NCBI GenBank assembly: GCA_023653785.1
Contig: JAMKCH010012408.1
Location: forward strand, 1-64,000
Source: Ophioderma brevispina
Taxonomy: Eukaryota; Echinodermata; Ophiuroidea; Amphilepidida; Ophiodermatidae
Direction: 5' to 3'
Length of the DNA stretch: 64,000 nt
Position numbers and translations under genes: made by a program
The notes under the pieces: model-generated
Database searches by the model: none
Told to the model about the DNA's origin: nothing
The model's input: only the letters and a program-made list of their open reading frames with translations
Shown here: positions 45,137-56,074 of the stretch, in pieces
How positions within the stretch are numbered: position 1 is the first letter of the stretch
Layout: each line of letters opens with the position of its first letter

Positions 45137-45982
45137 TTTTCTTTTATGCATTGAGATCCCAGCATTTTGCAAAATTGGGTTTCCCATGATGTTATTTATG
45201 AAAGGATGGTGCATTCAGTATGTCATTTATGTGGAGACCCCCATTTAGTCCTGCTAGAGCAAGGTTATGTTTATGCATGAGGAAGTGCTGTTAATATTAT
45301 TTAGAGAAGGGGAATCTAGCTGTGACATTTTTAAATACTGCTCACTGGAGAGACTTTGGCCAGCAGTAGTAACCGGAGCTCTACAATATAGTTCTAGCTA
45401 TCTTAATCTGCAATAATATAGCTTGTGTGCATCACATAGTGCCAAGATTGTTCTAATATGTTGGAGCTAGATGTAATATAATATGTTGGATGCACCGGAA
45501 AGAGCTCAGTTTTGGAATCAAAAAGGGATTTCAGTTGTTCCTAATGAGGACATTAGCGGCAGACTGATGGTGGTAGAATACCCGGACTGTATTGTAGAAT
45601 ATAGTGTCACGTCGAGGGAAAACCCAGTCGTCTTGAACTGCTGGACAAAATTACCTTCATGACTGAGATTCCATGGATTTGTTACCCTTGGAATTATAAT
45701 TCCTGCTATCACTTTGGAGTCTTCGCTGTGAGGACATAGCATCGTTGAACTGCAACGCTTCTTTTAACGCTGGAAAAAAACCTTAGTGGACACAATTAAG
45801 TATAATATATTTAAAATATTTTAATGGATACATGTAACATTTTTATGGACAACCAAATTCTGAAGCAATCTGATTAAAATCATTAAATCCGTCCTATATT
45901 TACAATTCAGTCCTTGTGCCCAGTCATTGTTTGTTTTTTAAGGGTGTTTTGACCTTTGACGTCCCCCCAGCACATCATAACA
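45137..45982 (-). mobile_element. partial solo LTR, same family as 28352/34761, inverted
   Basis: The reverse complement of the family LTR is followed in order: GGCCAGCAGT (45358), GTCGAGGGA (45611), TCGTCTTGAACTGC (45629), ACCTTCATGACTGAGATTCC (45652), TTGGAATTATAATTCC, GGAGTCTTCGCTGTGAGGAC (45715), ATCGTTGAACTGCAACGCTT (45742), and the terminal ATCATAACA at 45982. The inner ~200 bases of the LTR are missing at the left side. It has its outer terminus intact. Confidence 0.8.
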
Positions 45983-45984
45983 GG

Positions 45985-47125
45985 TGATATTCTGAGTCCG
46001 TTTATTATTTTTTTCTTATTATAAGTGAGATGCTGAGGTCAGTTAAAGTCTTTTTTTCTGATTATAGGTGTAATTCTGAAATCTTTTTATATTTTTCTTA
46101 CATAGGTGAATTCTGATATTTGACAAATGGCTGTTTCTTCACGCGCGTGCCCGTTTAAGGAATCAATGGAAGCAGCCGTGACCTTTGTGCACGGGGCTAC
46201 CTGAGTGGACGAAATAGATTCAGAATACTATACTATGGACGAATGATAATGATAGTAGATACCTTTCTGCCAACTGCTTAAACATATACTACGCTATAGT
46301 AGATCGCGCAAAAGTGCTTACACACGCCCCCCCCGTTACTCGTCGTTTCCCTGGTTGGGGCAGTAGAATCTCTACCATATTGAAACCGTTGGAGCTTGGT
46401 CGAGCGCGTAGGCCACGAAGAAACAAAGTGTATGGTTTTCCTTTCTGACTCACAAAATTAACGTACTAGGGTATTACTTATGTGTTTACACTATTTAGGA
46501 TCGTCCATCGTCACTATAAGTTCGATTCAGAAATCTGCATTAGTTTCATCAAACCTGCTTAACGCACTATCACCAATGTGAATGGCGTTTGCCATTCGAA
46601 TGTCAATGTCAAAGACTTGTTTGACGCATTTTCCAATCTTGCTTATTAATGTTATCTATCTGTCGATTTTATAATTAGAACTTACGACTTTCGTGTGTCC
46701 GGTACGTGACTGGTACGATACCTTCGCGGTCCGAAATATGTAAACAGCAAAACGCCTGATGTATCATATATTCTTGTGAATCTAAATTAAAATTAACTGG
46801 CATTTCACAGTGTTCGTTTAGGTTCATTTCTGTTTTACTTTATATTCAAAACGTGTATTTTTAGAGGAGAAATGATTGGACAAAAATATGCATGATATTT
46901 GTTCATTGCACGGTGCGTATGTAAATGAGAGTACGCGTGTGCTAGAACATTTCGCGGGCATTGGATTGATTCATTTTATGGACGGGTGTGTGCAATTAGT
47001 TACGTTGCAACATCCCTACATTGGATTTCCATGCGTATTTTTTTTGTAAAAATGTGTGCTGACTGCTGCGATAACGTTTATGAATTAGGTTAATTTCTGA
47101 ATCGTTTTAGTTTCTCGTGCATTAC
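45985..47125. other. no recognisable feature
   Basis: A weak direct repeat around TTTTTCTTA--TAAGTGA-ATTCTGA (46011-46110). No gene, RNA or transposon end is identifiable. Confidence 0.4.
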
Positions 47126-47130
47126 AAAAA

Positions 47131-47230
47131 ATCAATGCACGTGCGTCAGTTTGACCAGAGTCATAATGGCTCGCGCCCCTGCGGGGCTTGTGCCATTATT
47201 CGTCGTCAAACTGAGCGCGCGTGCATTGAT
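47131..47230. repeat. 100-bp near-perfect palindrome (hairpin)
   Basis: ATCAATGCACGTGCGTCAGT at the left end is the inverse of ACTGAGCGCGCGTGCATTGAT at the right end with three mismatches, and the arms continue through TTTGAC, GA-TCATAATGGC and its complement to a CGCCCCTGCGGGGC centre. The core GCCCC-TG-CGGGGC is itself a hairpin. It is AT-framed but GC-rich inside, unlike its surroundings. A miniature palindromic transposon is the likeliest explanation. Confidence 0.8.
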
Positions 47231-47462
47231 TGTTTGCCAATGCCTCGAAATGCTTAAAATATCCAGACTTAACCGGCTAATTATTGATATACTTTAACTT
47301 CCAGTGTGCAGATTATATTATGTTTGCTGATTAGTCCGGGGTTAAAATTGAGGGAGGTGCCGCCTAGAGAAGGAGAAATTCCTCATGTGTTGTTTTTTCT
47401 AGACAGTTTTTTCATGGGAACAGATACCTGAGGTAACATACTGTACCCTGAGAACTTTCCTG

Positions 47463-47960
47463 TGAGGGCGCTTTTTTCAAACTGGCCGCCAAAAATCCCA
47501 ATAAAATGTGTAGACTAAATAAGTATCTGAGTCATGTTTGAACATTTTTTGCATTAGTTTTGATTAAGTTATTTTTAAAGGAGCTATTTCTTTGTATTAA
47601 ATATCATAAAGAGGTCCAACTGAGGGCGCTTTTCAAAATGGCTGCCAACATCCCAATAAAGTGTATATATGGGTTACAGTAACAATTATAAAGTGCGATT
47701 TTTGACCACACGTTTTGCTTATTTCATGATTAGAATTATTCAAAAGGAAGCTACGTTAAACACATAATCAAACTGGACTCAAATTCCAATGTAATTATTA
47801 TTTGTGGGTCTAACAAACGAAGGCCAGTAGTCCAGAGTTAAACTAGATTGTCACATATTTGAAACAATAAAAACCATGTGATTGTTGGAAAAAGAAGGCT
47901 ATGCTGGGTCTCAATATGGGCGCTTTTCAAAATGGCCTCCAATCTGGATAATGACATGAA
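47463..47960 (+). repeat. left arm of ~2.5-kb inverted-repeat structure (three CGCTTTTCAAAATGGC units)
   Basis: Three direct units begin at 47463, 47621 and 47916, each with GGGCGCTTTT-CAAA-TGGC-(G/T)CCAA, the first two also followed by ATCCCAATAAA-TGT. AGATTGTCACATATTTGAAAC to CCATGTGATTG precedes the third. These match the right arm in inverse. Confidence 0.65.
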
Positions 47961-48587
47961 AATGTATCACAAGAGTGTTAACAAAACATACATTTCAATC
48001 TTTATTTACTTTTCTCTTTGTATTTCTTGTTCGTCTTAATTTTCATTCTTTTCACATTCATAACGCCGTATTACAATTTTAATTGAGGTCATCATAATAC
48101 CGGGATGGTGTTTTCTGTTCATTAATGCTGACAGAAATACAACATACATTTTCAATATTATTTAATACTTTTCTTAATCTCTAAATAATTTGTATCTTCG
48201 ATGTAGGATTATTCAATTATACCAGAAAAGACCCCTCACCTAGGAAAACTGTTCAGATTTGTTCAATTTAAATCGAAACTAAGATTTGATCTCTTGTTTT
48301 GAAACAATGAATAATATCATAAAGCAATCTTATGCAATCTTTGTAAAGAAGCCTATTTTTATGCGAGGAACAACAAAAGGAACACAAACAAAACCGAGAA
48401 TCCAAGGGAAACAACTTGTCAAAAAACACATTTTGCGGTAGAACCTTTTGGGGGGAAAAAACCGTTGTGAAATAAGAGTGAAAGTTACCTTAAGGGACAT
48501 ATGGCATGAAAACTTGATATAATGAAAAGGACCCTTATTGAAATCACTTCCACTAGTTTGAAAACTTGGATGTTTACATTCTGTAGG

Positions 48588-48987
48588 TGGCGGGGTATAG
48601 CGGTTAGAGAGCTTGCCTTTGGACCCAAGGTCCCCGGTTCCAAATCTCAGTGGGCCTACGTGGCTGGATTTATTTCTAGGTACTAACTCAATTCTGGATT
48701 AATTTGTAGAGGAGCTATTGATTAAAATCGAATTCCACTGTCCTCATGGTTTTCATTGAGATGGGCAAATGAACCATGAAAGTCTCCTGTACCCATTGTG
48801 GCGTGTCTCGTCCCCCAATGTTGGATGTAGCAATAGGGCGCTGATTAAGCTGCTGCCATTTGTAAAGTTCTTTTGTCTCTGTGAAAAATATGTTAAAAAA
48901 ATAATGTTAAGCGCTGTGAATACTTGGTTAATCCTTGTAAGAGCGCTATATAAAATGCCTGCTAGAATCCTAAAACAATAAAAACAA
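48588..48987 (+). mobile_element. SINE: tRNA-like head, unique body, L2-LINE-like 3' tail
   Basis: The head (48588-48660) has a D-arm-like TAGCGGTTAGAGAGC and a B box GGTTCCAAATC (48636-48646). The body (48660-48900) has no coding potential. The tail GTTAAGCGCTGTGAATACTT (48906) through GAGCGCTATATAAAATGC (48941-48958), then an A-rich end, resembles the 3' ends of L2-group LINEs, and the LINE ending at 8365 has AGCGCTGTG-TTCACTG-TAGGCGCTTAATAAATG. Sharing a 3' end is how many SINEs recruit a LINE's enzymes. The head is decayed, so the parent tRNA is not identifiable. Confidence 0.7.
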
Positions 48988-48999
48988 GGCAGATTTCCA

Positions 49000-49555
49000 A
49001 GGGGAGGTGGCAGTTTGTGGCAATTTCTGGAACAAGGATGCTGACATTACTGCCAACATTACCAAACTTGAAAAGCATGTTGTCATCAGCTCACATACCT
49101 GCTATGGTAATCTGTGCTAATCTCGGCTAATCCATCTTTCATTTGCCAATCAATATAAAGTACAATGCCTGAATCCCGGTCTGAATACTTTTGAATTGTG
49201 TCGCAAAACATGCCTGGGGGTGGGATACCACTGTAAATTCTGTCAGCGATGTGAACACCTTGCTTTTCTGGTCCTACAATTCGTGAGACAGGGGTTCCTA
49301 GGTGAGGGGTCTTCTCATGTATTCTTAAATATCCTACATGAAGATAAAAATTATTTAGATCATTTAAAAAGTATTAAGTGTTGAAAATATATTTCTATCA
49401 GTATTTAGTGAACAGAAAACACCAACAAGTCATTACGATGACCTTCAATTAAAATATTATTGCATTACTACATCAAAAAAAGAAAAAAACTAAAAAATCA
49501 ATAAAACTCAAAAACTTAAAAAACACAAAAACACAAATATTAAATAAATTTTTGT
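49000..49555. other. no recognisable feature
   Basis: Interior of the inverted-repeat structure. A-rich CAAAAA/AAAAAC repeats are present near 49470-49550. No gene is identifiable. Confidence 0.35.
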
Positions 49556-49559
49556 TACC

Positions 49560-49925
49560 ACAGCTGATACATAATCATGTCATATGATCGCATTTGTGCG
49601 GCCATTTTGAAAAGCGCTCATATTGTTAGCCTTTCTTTTATCAATGACATGGTTTAATCAAATATGTGACCAAGAATTGAATTTAAATTTGACAAAATCT
49701 GTTTCACATGCAGTGTTGCAACAAGAAGTAATATAAGTCATAAAACAGCACAACCCCTCTGCAAGCTTTCGACTTCTACACGAAGTCTTGCCCAAGGCGG
49801 TAAAAAATTAACAAGAACAAAACCAGATGACAAAAAGGAAAATAAAAGTAAGTGGTATCTATATACACCCACACCACATGGGATTTTGGCGGCCAATTTT
49901 GAAAACGCCCTAATTTGGACCTCTT
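49560..49925 (-). repeat. right arm of ~2.5-kb inverted-repeat structure
   Basis: GCGGCCATTTTGAAAAGCGC (49598) and GGCGGCCAATTTTGAAAACG (49887) are the inverse of the left-arm units. The intervening GACATGGTTTAATCAAATATGTGACCAA mirrors the left arm's TTGTCACATATTTG-AAC...CCATGTGATTG, and TTTGGACCTCTTGA mirrors AAAGAGGTCCAAC at 47609. Confidence 0.65.
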
Positions 49926-50520
49926 GATAGATTCGAAACCATGAGAATCATTACTGGCTGCCTACGTCCCAGTCCATCTGAGGTTCTACCAGTGCTTTTC
50001 AGGACATTGTACTACAGTGCCTCGCGAGAGAAATCACACACTAAATTGGTGAACAAGCCTGACAACAAACACTGACTGAATAACATTGTTCAAAGAATCA
50101 CACCAGCTCGGCAGACAGACTGGCTCTCGTCGACCTTCCTGTCGATACGCTGCTAAATGCTCAGCTCTCCATTCAACATCTTACAGAAATGAAACAATGT
50201 TCTGGCTAGAGACGCCAAGAGCAGACCAATCACTATCACACCTATATATAACTCACCTGGTAGCAACCTTCAACGTAAGCAATGAGTCACCTTGAACAGG
50301 ATTCGCACAGGGGTCGGTTTTTCAACCAGCATATGCACCAATGGGTCGCGACCATTCCAGCATGCAAGGTGGCTCTCTCAGGGACTGCGGATCGCATTCT
50401 CAACGAGTGCCCACCTTTCGTCCGCCGGGATGCAAGACTTATCATAGCCCAATCAATAAAACAGTGAGCTGGCTCCACCAACTTCAATACATTTAGTTGC
50501 TGCTCATACGCTAAGAAGAA
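49925..50520 (+). pseudogene. 3' fragment of another LINE ORF2
   Basis: The frame at 49940 reads METMRIITGCLR-like sequence (the ALRIITGC block after RT), then frames shift through KLVNKP-DN, and from about 50270 VTLNRIRTG-GFS, MHQWVATIPAC, then ADRILNECPP (50390-50420). These are the standard C-terminal blocks of RT-encoding LINEs with a Cys/His motif, seen in many invertebrate genomes. The 3' end CATACGCTAAGAAGAAGATTG (50500-50520) fits the AAGAAG-rich tail of that LINE type. It is a 5'-truncated copy. Confidence 0.7.
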
Positions 50521-50524
50521 GATT

Positions 50525-50845
50525 GTGCCGCTAAGTTATGTTGTCGTGAAGCAGCACCATGCACACCGATTTTCACTTTCAACAATTTGCTCTCCGTCGT
50601 CCTGGTCGAAAAAAGGTCGTACCAGGTCATACGCGGGTTCCCTGCGACTTTGGTCTCGCACCACTTCACAACTGACCAAAGAGTCCGAGCCATGAAGCGA
50701 GCACTGACTCTATGTAATAGGATGAGAAGCACACCGTTCTGAAAATAATGGGTTTGATAAGGTCTGGTGAGCCGGTTAGACTCCGACTATAGAGGCAAGC
50801 CGTTAGGCGACCCGCTAGGTCGGAGTCAACAGGCAAGCCATTGCC
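50525..50845. other. no recognisable feature
   Basis: Nothing identifiable between the LINE tail and the CCCT repeats. Confidence 0.4.
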
Positions 50846-50940
50846 CCCTTCCCCATTCCCTCCCTCCCTCCATCCCTCACTCCCTCCCTCCCTCCTCCCT
50901 CCATCCGCCTCTCATCCCTCCCTCCCTCCCTCCCTCCCTT
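50846..50940. repeat. CCCT-rich microsatellite
   Basis: Tandem CCCT/CCCTCCAT repeats with few interruptions. The strand is almost pure pyrimidine. Confidence 0.9.
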
Positions 50941-51194
50941 TGTTACCGCTTTTATGGATAGTGATTCTTTAACAGTGGATTATTTGATATCTAGGGTGTA
51001 TATCATCACACTACTTGATTGATCAGTCTATTCCGAACATATCACAATGAACTTAGTCCACATTAACCCTTTACGAACTGTGTCTTAGCCTTAAAGTGGG
51101 TATTTGAACAGAGATTATGGATTTTGTTAAAAGTTTTCACATCAGTCATTTTGACATAAACACAGTTTTTGGGTGATTTCATGCATCGAAATGT

Positions 51195-52235
51195 TTTAAG
51201 TGTCAATCAGGCACTAACATCGAGTATGGCCACCCCTGGCCATGAATCAGGGCGTTAAGACGTCTCACCATAATGTCCACAGGTTTTTTTTATGATGGCA
51301 ATAGGCAGAACGGCCCACTCATCGGTCAGAGGCTGAGCTAACTCCTGTAGGATTGGGGGAGGAAGGGTTGTCCCTGAAATTGATGGCTCGGCCTAAGGCT
51401 CCCAGCTTTCTCGATAGGGTTCAAATCAAGAGAGCAAGCAGGCCATGTATCTGCTCCACCCCTCTGAACCTCCAGAAATGTCTCACTACAGCGGCCCTGT
51501 GCGGCCTGCATTGTCGTCTTGCAGCCGAAAGTCGTGTGATAATTCCTGATGGCAGGCAGTGGTTTCCAGACTGCCCAGGTACACGACGGCGTTCATGGTT
51601 CATCTGCCCAACACCAGTGACGTTTTCCCTCCATAATGAATTTATCCGCGCCCATACCTCACGGAGCCGCCACTACAGTGAGGCGATTCCTGAATACAGT
51701 CATCTCGGAGGTTCTCACACGTAATCGACAACCTTGGCTTCCATCTTGATTGTCAAGATTGAAGCGGCTCTTGTCCATAAACACAACATTCGCCAGTGTT
51801 TAAGCTGTAATCTTATGTGTTCCCTAGCCCAGCGAAGTCGATGAAATCTGTGGTGAACGGTTGGACATTTGGTCATTCGTCTTGACCTCAGTAACCATGT
51901 TGAAGCATCTACGATTTACAGTTTGGCGGGAAACGTTGATTCCTAGTGTCTTCTCCACAAACGATGAAGGCGGCTTGTGCATCTTAAGACTCAAGTCACA
52001 GATTAAGCAGTCGGCGATCATCTCGTCTGGTGTCAATCGTGAGTAGTAGTGAAGATTTGCGTGGCTCAATGGACCCACCTTCTTCGATGTCTGAGGATTT
52101 TAAAACCTGTGGTATACCGAGGAAATCAGCGACTATGGTTTGTTTGTACCCTTCTCGTTGGAGTGCAAGCACTCTTCGGCGTTTTGACAATGCCGTTGGA
52201 CGGGGGATAGCCTAGGGAAGCATAGCTAGGGAACC
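51195..52235 (-). pseudogene. Tc1-like transposase relic (Tc1/mariner DNA transposon)
   Basis: Read on the minus strand the protein can be followed in pieces. The N-terminal helix-turn-helix is at 52190-52090 (RRRVLALQREGYKQTIVADF, then LGIP). A second DNA-binding segment follows, SRLTPDEMI and then SRQTVNRR (about 51920). The first catalytic block VFMDKSRFNLD lies near 51785-51755, the DDNAG block (second Asp) near 51515, and SLDLNPIE (with the third acidic residue) near 51440. The end RLNALIHGQGWPYSM lies at about 51265-51225. The catalytic acidic residues are individually visible, but frames shift at least five times. Terminal inverted repeats and TA target duplication were not found. Confidence 0.8.
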
Positions 52236-52239
52236 TGGT

Positions 52240-52585
52240 ATCAGTTTTTGTTGTAAAGGTAACAACCAACTCTGAAAAAAAAGGGCTTGGAGCAAGGAAA
52301 AGGAACAACAGACGTCTGACATTGTTATAGCTCCCATCAAGCAGTGTTACGTAATTCAAAATTATGCTGGAATTCACTTCACTGGGTAGTGGGGACTCAT
52401 TATGTAATCATTCACCTACTCTAAATATGATTACTGAGGCGTTCAAATAGAAATACGTTGTTAAGAATGGTCTGAAAAAAATATTCCAACTTTATGAGCA
52501 ACGGTGGTATAATATAAATGAAATATTCTCCTAGATAACGTAATCAAAATATTATTTACAAAAGAATAGAACGTAAGGGAAATAG
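52240..52585. other. no recognisable feature
   Basis: Nothing identifiable. Confidence 0.4.
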
Positions 52586-52589
52586 GATT

Positions 52590-53010
52590 TTCTAACGTAA
52601 TTGCAACAAACGTAAGCCGCAACACTAAGTGATTGCACTGAAAAGGGGCAACATTGTTTAATGCAAGGCCCGGAAGTGAGCAACTACGTGGCTTGCCCCA
52701 CTGAAAAATGGCAAAAATTTTATCAAGCACCTAATAAACTTAAAGTGCCACGTACACGTGGTCTTGCACACCTGAAACAAGAAAAAAAACAATGACAAAA
52801 ACAAACGTAAGTGGACGCACTTACGTTGTCTTGCATTAAGCGGAAAAAGCGCACTGCACATATGTTATCTTTTTTCTAATTATAAACTTTCTAATCACTG
52901 ATAATCTTTACACTAAGTTCAAATTATGCGCGAATACTCCCTTTCAAAATCACAAAGACTACAAGTTCGACAAAAATGTCACTTACGTTGGTCTTGCATT
53001 TCGGCTCAGC
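52590..53010. repeat. cluster of ACTTACGTT/CTTGCA motifs around a perfect short palindrome
   Basis: CACTTACGTTGTCTTGCATT (52818-52837) recurs as CACTTACGTTGGTCTTGCATT (52979-53000), and, degraded, as CCACGTACACGTGGTCTTGCA (52748). AATGCAAGGC with ACTACGTGG near 52660-52690 is the inverse form. AACGTAAGTG-GACG-CACTTACGTT at 52804-52827 is a palindrome with 10-bp perfect arms. It may be remnants of inverted-repeat transposon ends. Confidence 0.5.
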
Positions 53011-53014
53011 CGAC

Positions 53015-53615
53015 GGTACGAACATAGTTTAGTGTGGGACTTCATGATCGACTATATGCCTGTGGAATAATAGCACCAATTATACCTCTTCGAGTCTTGA
53101 CACAAGACTAGTTCTGTTGCAATTATAACACAGAGAAATAAAACCAACCTTTCGCCGCATTCGTAGATATCCTTGGGAGAAGTATGATTTTAAAAAATTT
53201 CATGATTCTGACGCGTCCATTTTAAAGCGACAATGGCCACATGATATTCTTCAATTGCATGCAAATGATAAAAGAGGCTAAGACATCAATGTAATTTGTA
53301 GGCCAAATTAAGTTTGCAGTAACTTTAATCAACAATGTCTTGTACATGAATATCATAGACTCGTATAATTGATATTAAAACCACAAGGGCACAGACGATC
53401 TAACAAGGTGCATGCCGTGGAATCAACTCCGTTTTCTTGTGTTAAATGCCCATTTCCGTCGTCTGCTGAATAAATGTCGCCGGAGTCATTTTATTGAAAT
53501 CGTTCTTTTTACCCTCAAGGGCGCTGATTTGGTTTGATCAATGCAGGGGAGGGCTAATGTACATAAAAGCTTTACAACCATGCAAAGATATTAATTTAGA
53601 AAGTTCATGAGGGCG
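53015..53615. other. no recognisable feature
   Basis: Nothing identifiable on either strand. Confidence 0.4.
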
Positions 53616-53621
53616 CATATT

Positions 53622-56074
53622 TTCAAATGTGCCAGTGTCTCTTTAATTTTGAAGCGAAAGTTTATATCCACAGTGCCAGAGGCCATTGCTGTTACTTAGT
53701 ACAAAATAAGAATTTCTTTCACAGCTAGCTCGAACTTGCACGTAAGATATGTACACATTTACTTACTTCAAAATATATCGGCCAATGGTTCAAATTATAT
53801 AAAATCATTTGAGGCAAGTCCAGGGACGAGGCTATGGGATCATGACGCTTGCATAATTGATTGTATACACATGTGTGCGCGAAAAGCTTCAGGAATCCCC
53901 CATTAGATACCAAGGTAGGATGGGAAATTTGGCAGGATTAAAGTGTTTCACCGCCTTCGCCGGCAAGATTTTAATTCCATTTTAAGTGTACTTTTGTGTA
54001 GAGTTGGATGGTGGAATTCTTTTCTCTCACTATATGCCGAAGTTCTTTTTTCTATTCTTAAAAAAATCGTGACCCCCTTAATTTTTAATAGTGTAAGCCT
54101 ACGGATGTCTGCCTGGTATTGCTGCAGATAAGCATGACTACAACATGTTAGTATATATTCAGAGGTTATCGTTCGATTAAAGCAGCATAGGTAGACGATA
54201 GAAGGAACAGGGCGGCCTTACAAGAAATTATTCCCAATAAAATGCGCGACATCGTAGTAGTTTGCTGAGTCCAAGTCGGCTTACACACAGAGATTATACC
54301 AGTTGAATACGTTGAAGCAACCATTTGGTGATGCAACAGGGTGTTCATTTTATGAAGAGTCCAAAGTTGCCAAAAATAACACGCAGGCTATACCATAGCA
54401 CGGAAATTCAAAACCATGCCGGAATTGAAGCTGATGATATACCACTTCAAACTACGATAAACCATGGATGGTTAAAAAGGCATTAGCGATACCTGGCAAA
54501 ATAACGAAACGCAGAAATACGCGTCCCCATGGTTCGGGATAATGAGGTGCGATTCCTGCGACAGCCAAGCCACTCATTCTCGCACCGTGTGCTTTCTGGA
54601 TTTAGACGTGGAAGCCGTTCCGAGAGAGATTAAAGTTTTGAAGAGGCTTCCGATTGATATACTTGGGCCGGAGACCACGTAATGAATATTCCAGCTCATG
54701 GTTGAAGGACAATCGTTTTGAAAAATCATGGACGATCCGTCTTTCATACCAAGAGGAAATTACTGGGGAAGGGCATCAAAGAATCGCTTAAATATTCTTT
54801 GAGGGATGATATCTTAAAAGATGATGAAGCACTCTATGAGATGCTGAGGGAGCTCAAGACATCGGGATTATGTTGTGCAAGGGCGGAGGAAGCCAGGAAA
54901 AAAAAGGGCAAATTAGAAGATGCAGAATAGGATTGCTTTTCTTCATCTTAAGTATTTTGGGTGAGTAACTTGTGACTTGAAGTTTCAGCCAGTTCGTCAA
55001 CCATGGAGCTTTTGTTTTCACACTAATTTCGGATTTTTGCACAATTTTTAAAAATCAAATTGTGTTCTTAGTTCACCCGAACAAAGGTATCCACTGCAAA
55101 AAATCCTGAGCTGTATTTTTTGCCGATTTAAAACACTTTTGACCATCAAAGTCACAAAAACGCTGTCTAAACGGCGGAATTTAAGGCATCATTTCACGCC
55201 GTCAGGAGCAAGGCGCACCATCGCGCCGCGCGGGTGAATTTTTGCTGCGAATGAAGCGTGCGCGTGTTTTTAAGGTACTTTGCGCGAACGCATTTGAAAA
55301 CGAACAAAACTATTTGAAAATGTAAACAAAGCGTAATTTCGACCACATGAAATTTCAAATTTCTTCTTATTTCGGAGTTAGAGACAACAAATATGTTTGA
55401 TCACTAGGGCATCTAAAGTGTATTTTTCATTCACTTGCACAACTACTCAATTTTGAAGTTCAAAGATAAAGTGATTTGAGAAAGAGACAGCTTGAAATGG
55501 CGTGAAAAGTCACTTTTTTACTAAAACAAGGATTTGTCTCAATGTGCAATTTTCGCAAAATTTGGCAAATTTCACAAGAATAACTCCAAAAATTCCGAAG
55601 TAAAAGGTAAGGTCTACTTCATACGATAGCAAACCGGTCTTCTATAGGGACGGTTTTCTCAATTTTTCATTTTTCGGTTCTAACTAAAGATATTCTGCCA
55701 CTATATACTCAAATTTTGGAAAGAAAAGGTAAAAATCACACTTTTTTGACATTTTTCCTGATAGTTTCGCAAAAGTAACTCTATTTTTAAAAAATGAAAA
55801 AACCGTCCCTAGACAAATTGGTCATGTTTCTAAAAAATAACATAACAACTCATGAAAATTCAAAATTGTTTTTGTTATGCTGTCTGAAAAGTTTGGGGCA
55901 AAATGTGTTTTTAGTATGTTCTAAAAATACTGGAAAGTTTTACATTAATCTGAAACCATCATCGGGTTCATCGTAAAATTAGCTTTCTAGAAATGTATTA
56001 CTTTTACATACATAACAAATATTTGGCAAAGTTACAAACCAAAATAGATACTCGGAAACTCAAGGCTCACACTT
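53622..56074. repeat. 2.45-kb tandem duplication, unit 1
   Basis: Co-linear with 56075-58572 over its whole length. Paired landmarks: TTCAAATGTGCCAG (53624/56075), CTTGCACGTAAGATATGTAC (53737/56198), CGTGACCCCCTTAATTTTTA (54068/56536), ACGCAGGCTATAC (54380/56862), GCTGATGATATACCACTTCA (54431/56909), CCACTCATTCTCGC (54570/57057), GGGTGAGTAACT (54959/57449), the TTTGCCGATTTAAA block (55119/57602), and AACCAAAATAGATACTCG (56036/58539). Differences are mostly one-base indels. No known gene is recognisable; see the sub-feature near 54718. Confidence 0.9.
54470..54970 (+). other. possible exon in tandem unit 1, ending at a GTGAGT donor
   Basis: The frame 54718-54930 (70 codons) is highly charged, ending EEARKKKGKLEDAE. 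A GGGTGAGTAACT donor-like site follows at 54959. The same frame and donor context exist, with decay, at 57240-57450 and near 37400-37630. Conservation of the Lys/Glu-rich end and of the donor in three copies is suggestive of a former coding exon. No family is recognised, and transposon DNA could give the same picture. Confidence 0.3.

Noticed and set aside
52804..52827. Tc1 terminal inverted repeat
   Set aside because: No matching partner on the other side of the transposase relic (near 51190), so it cannot be tied to the Tc1 element.
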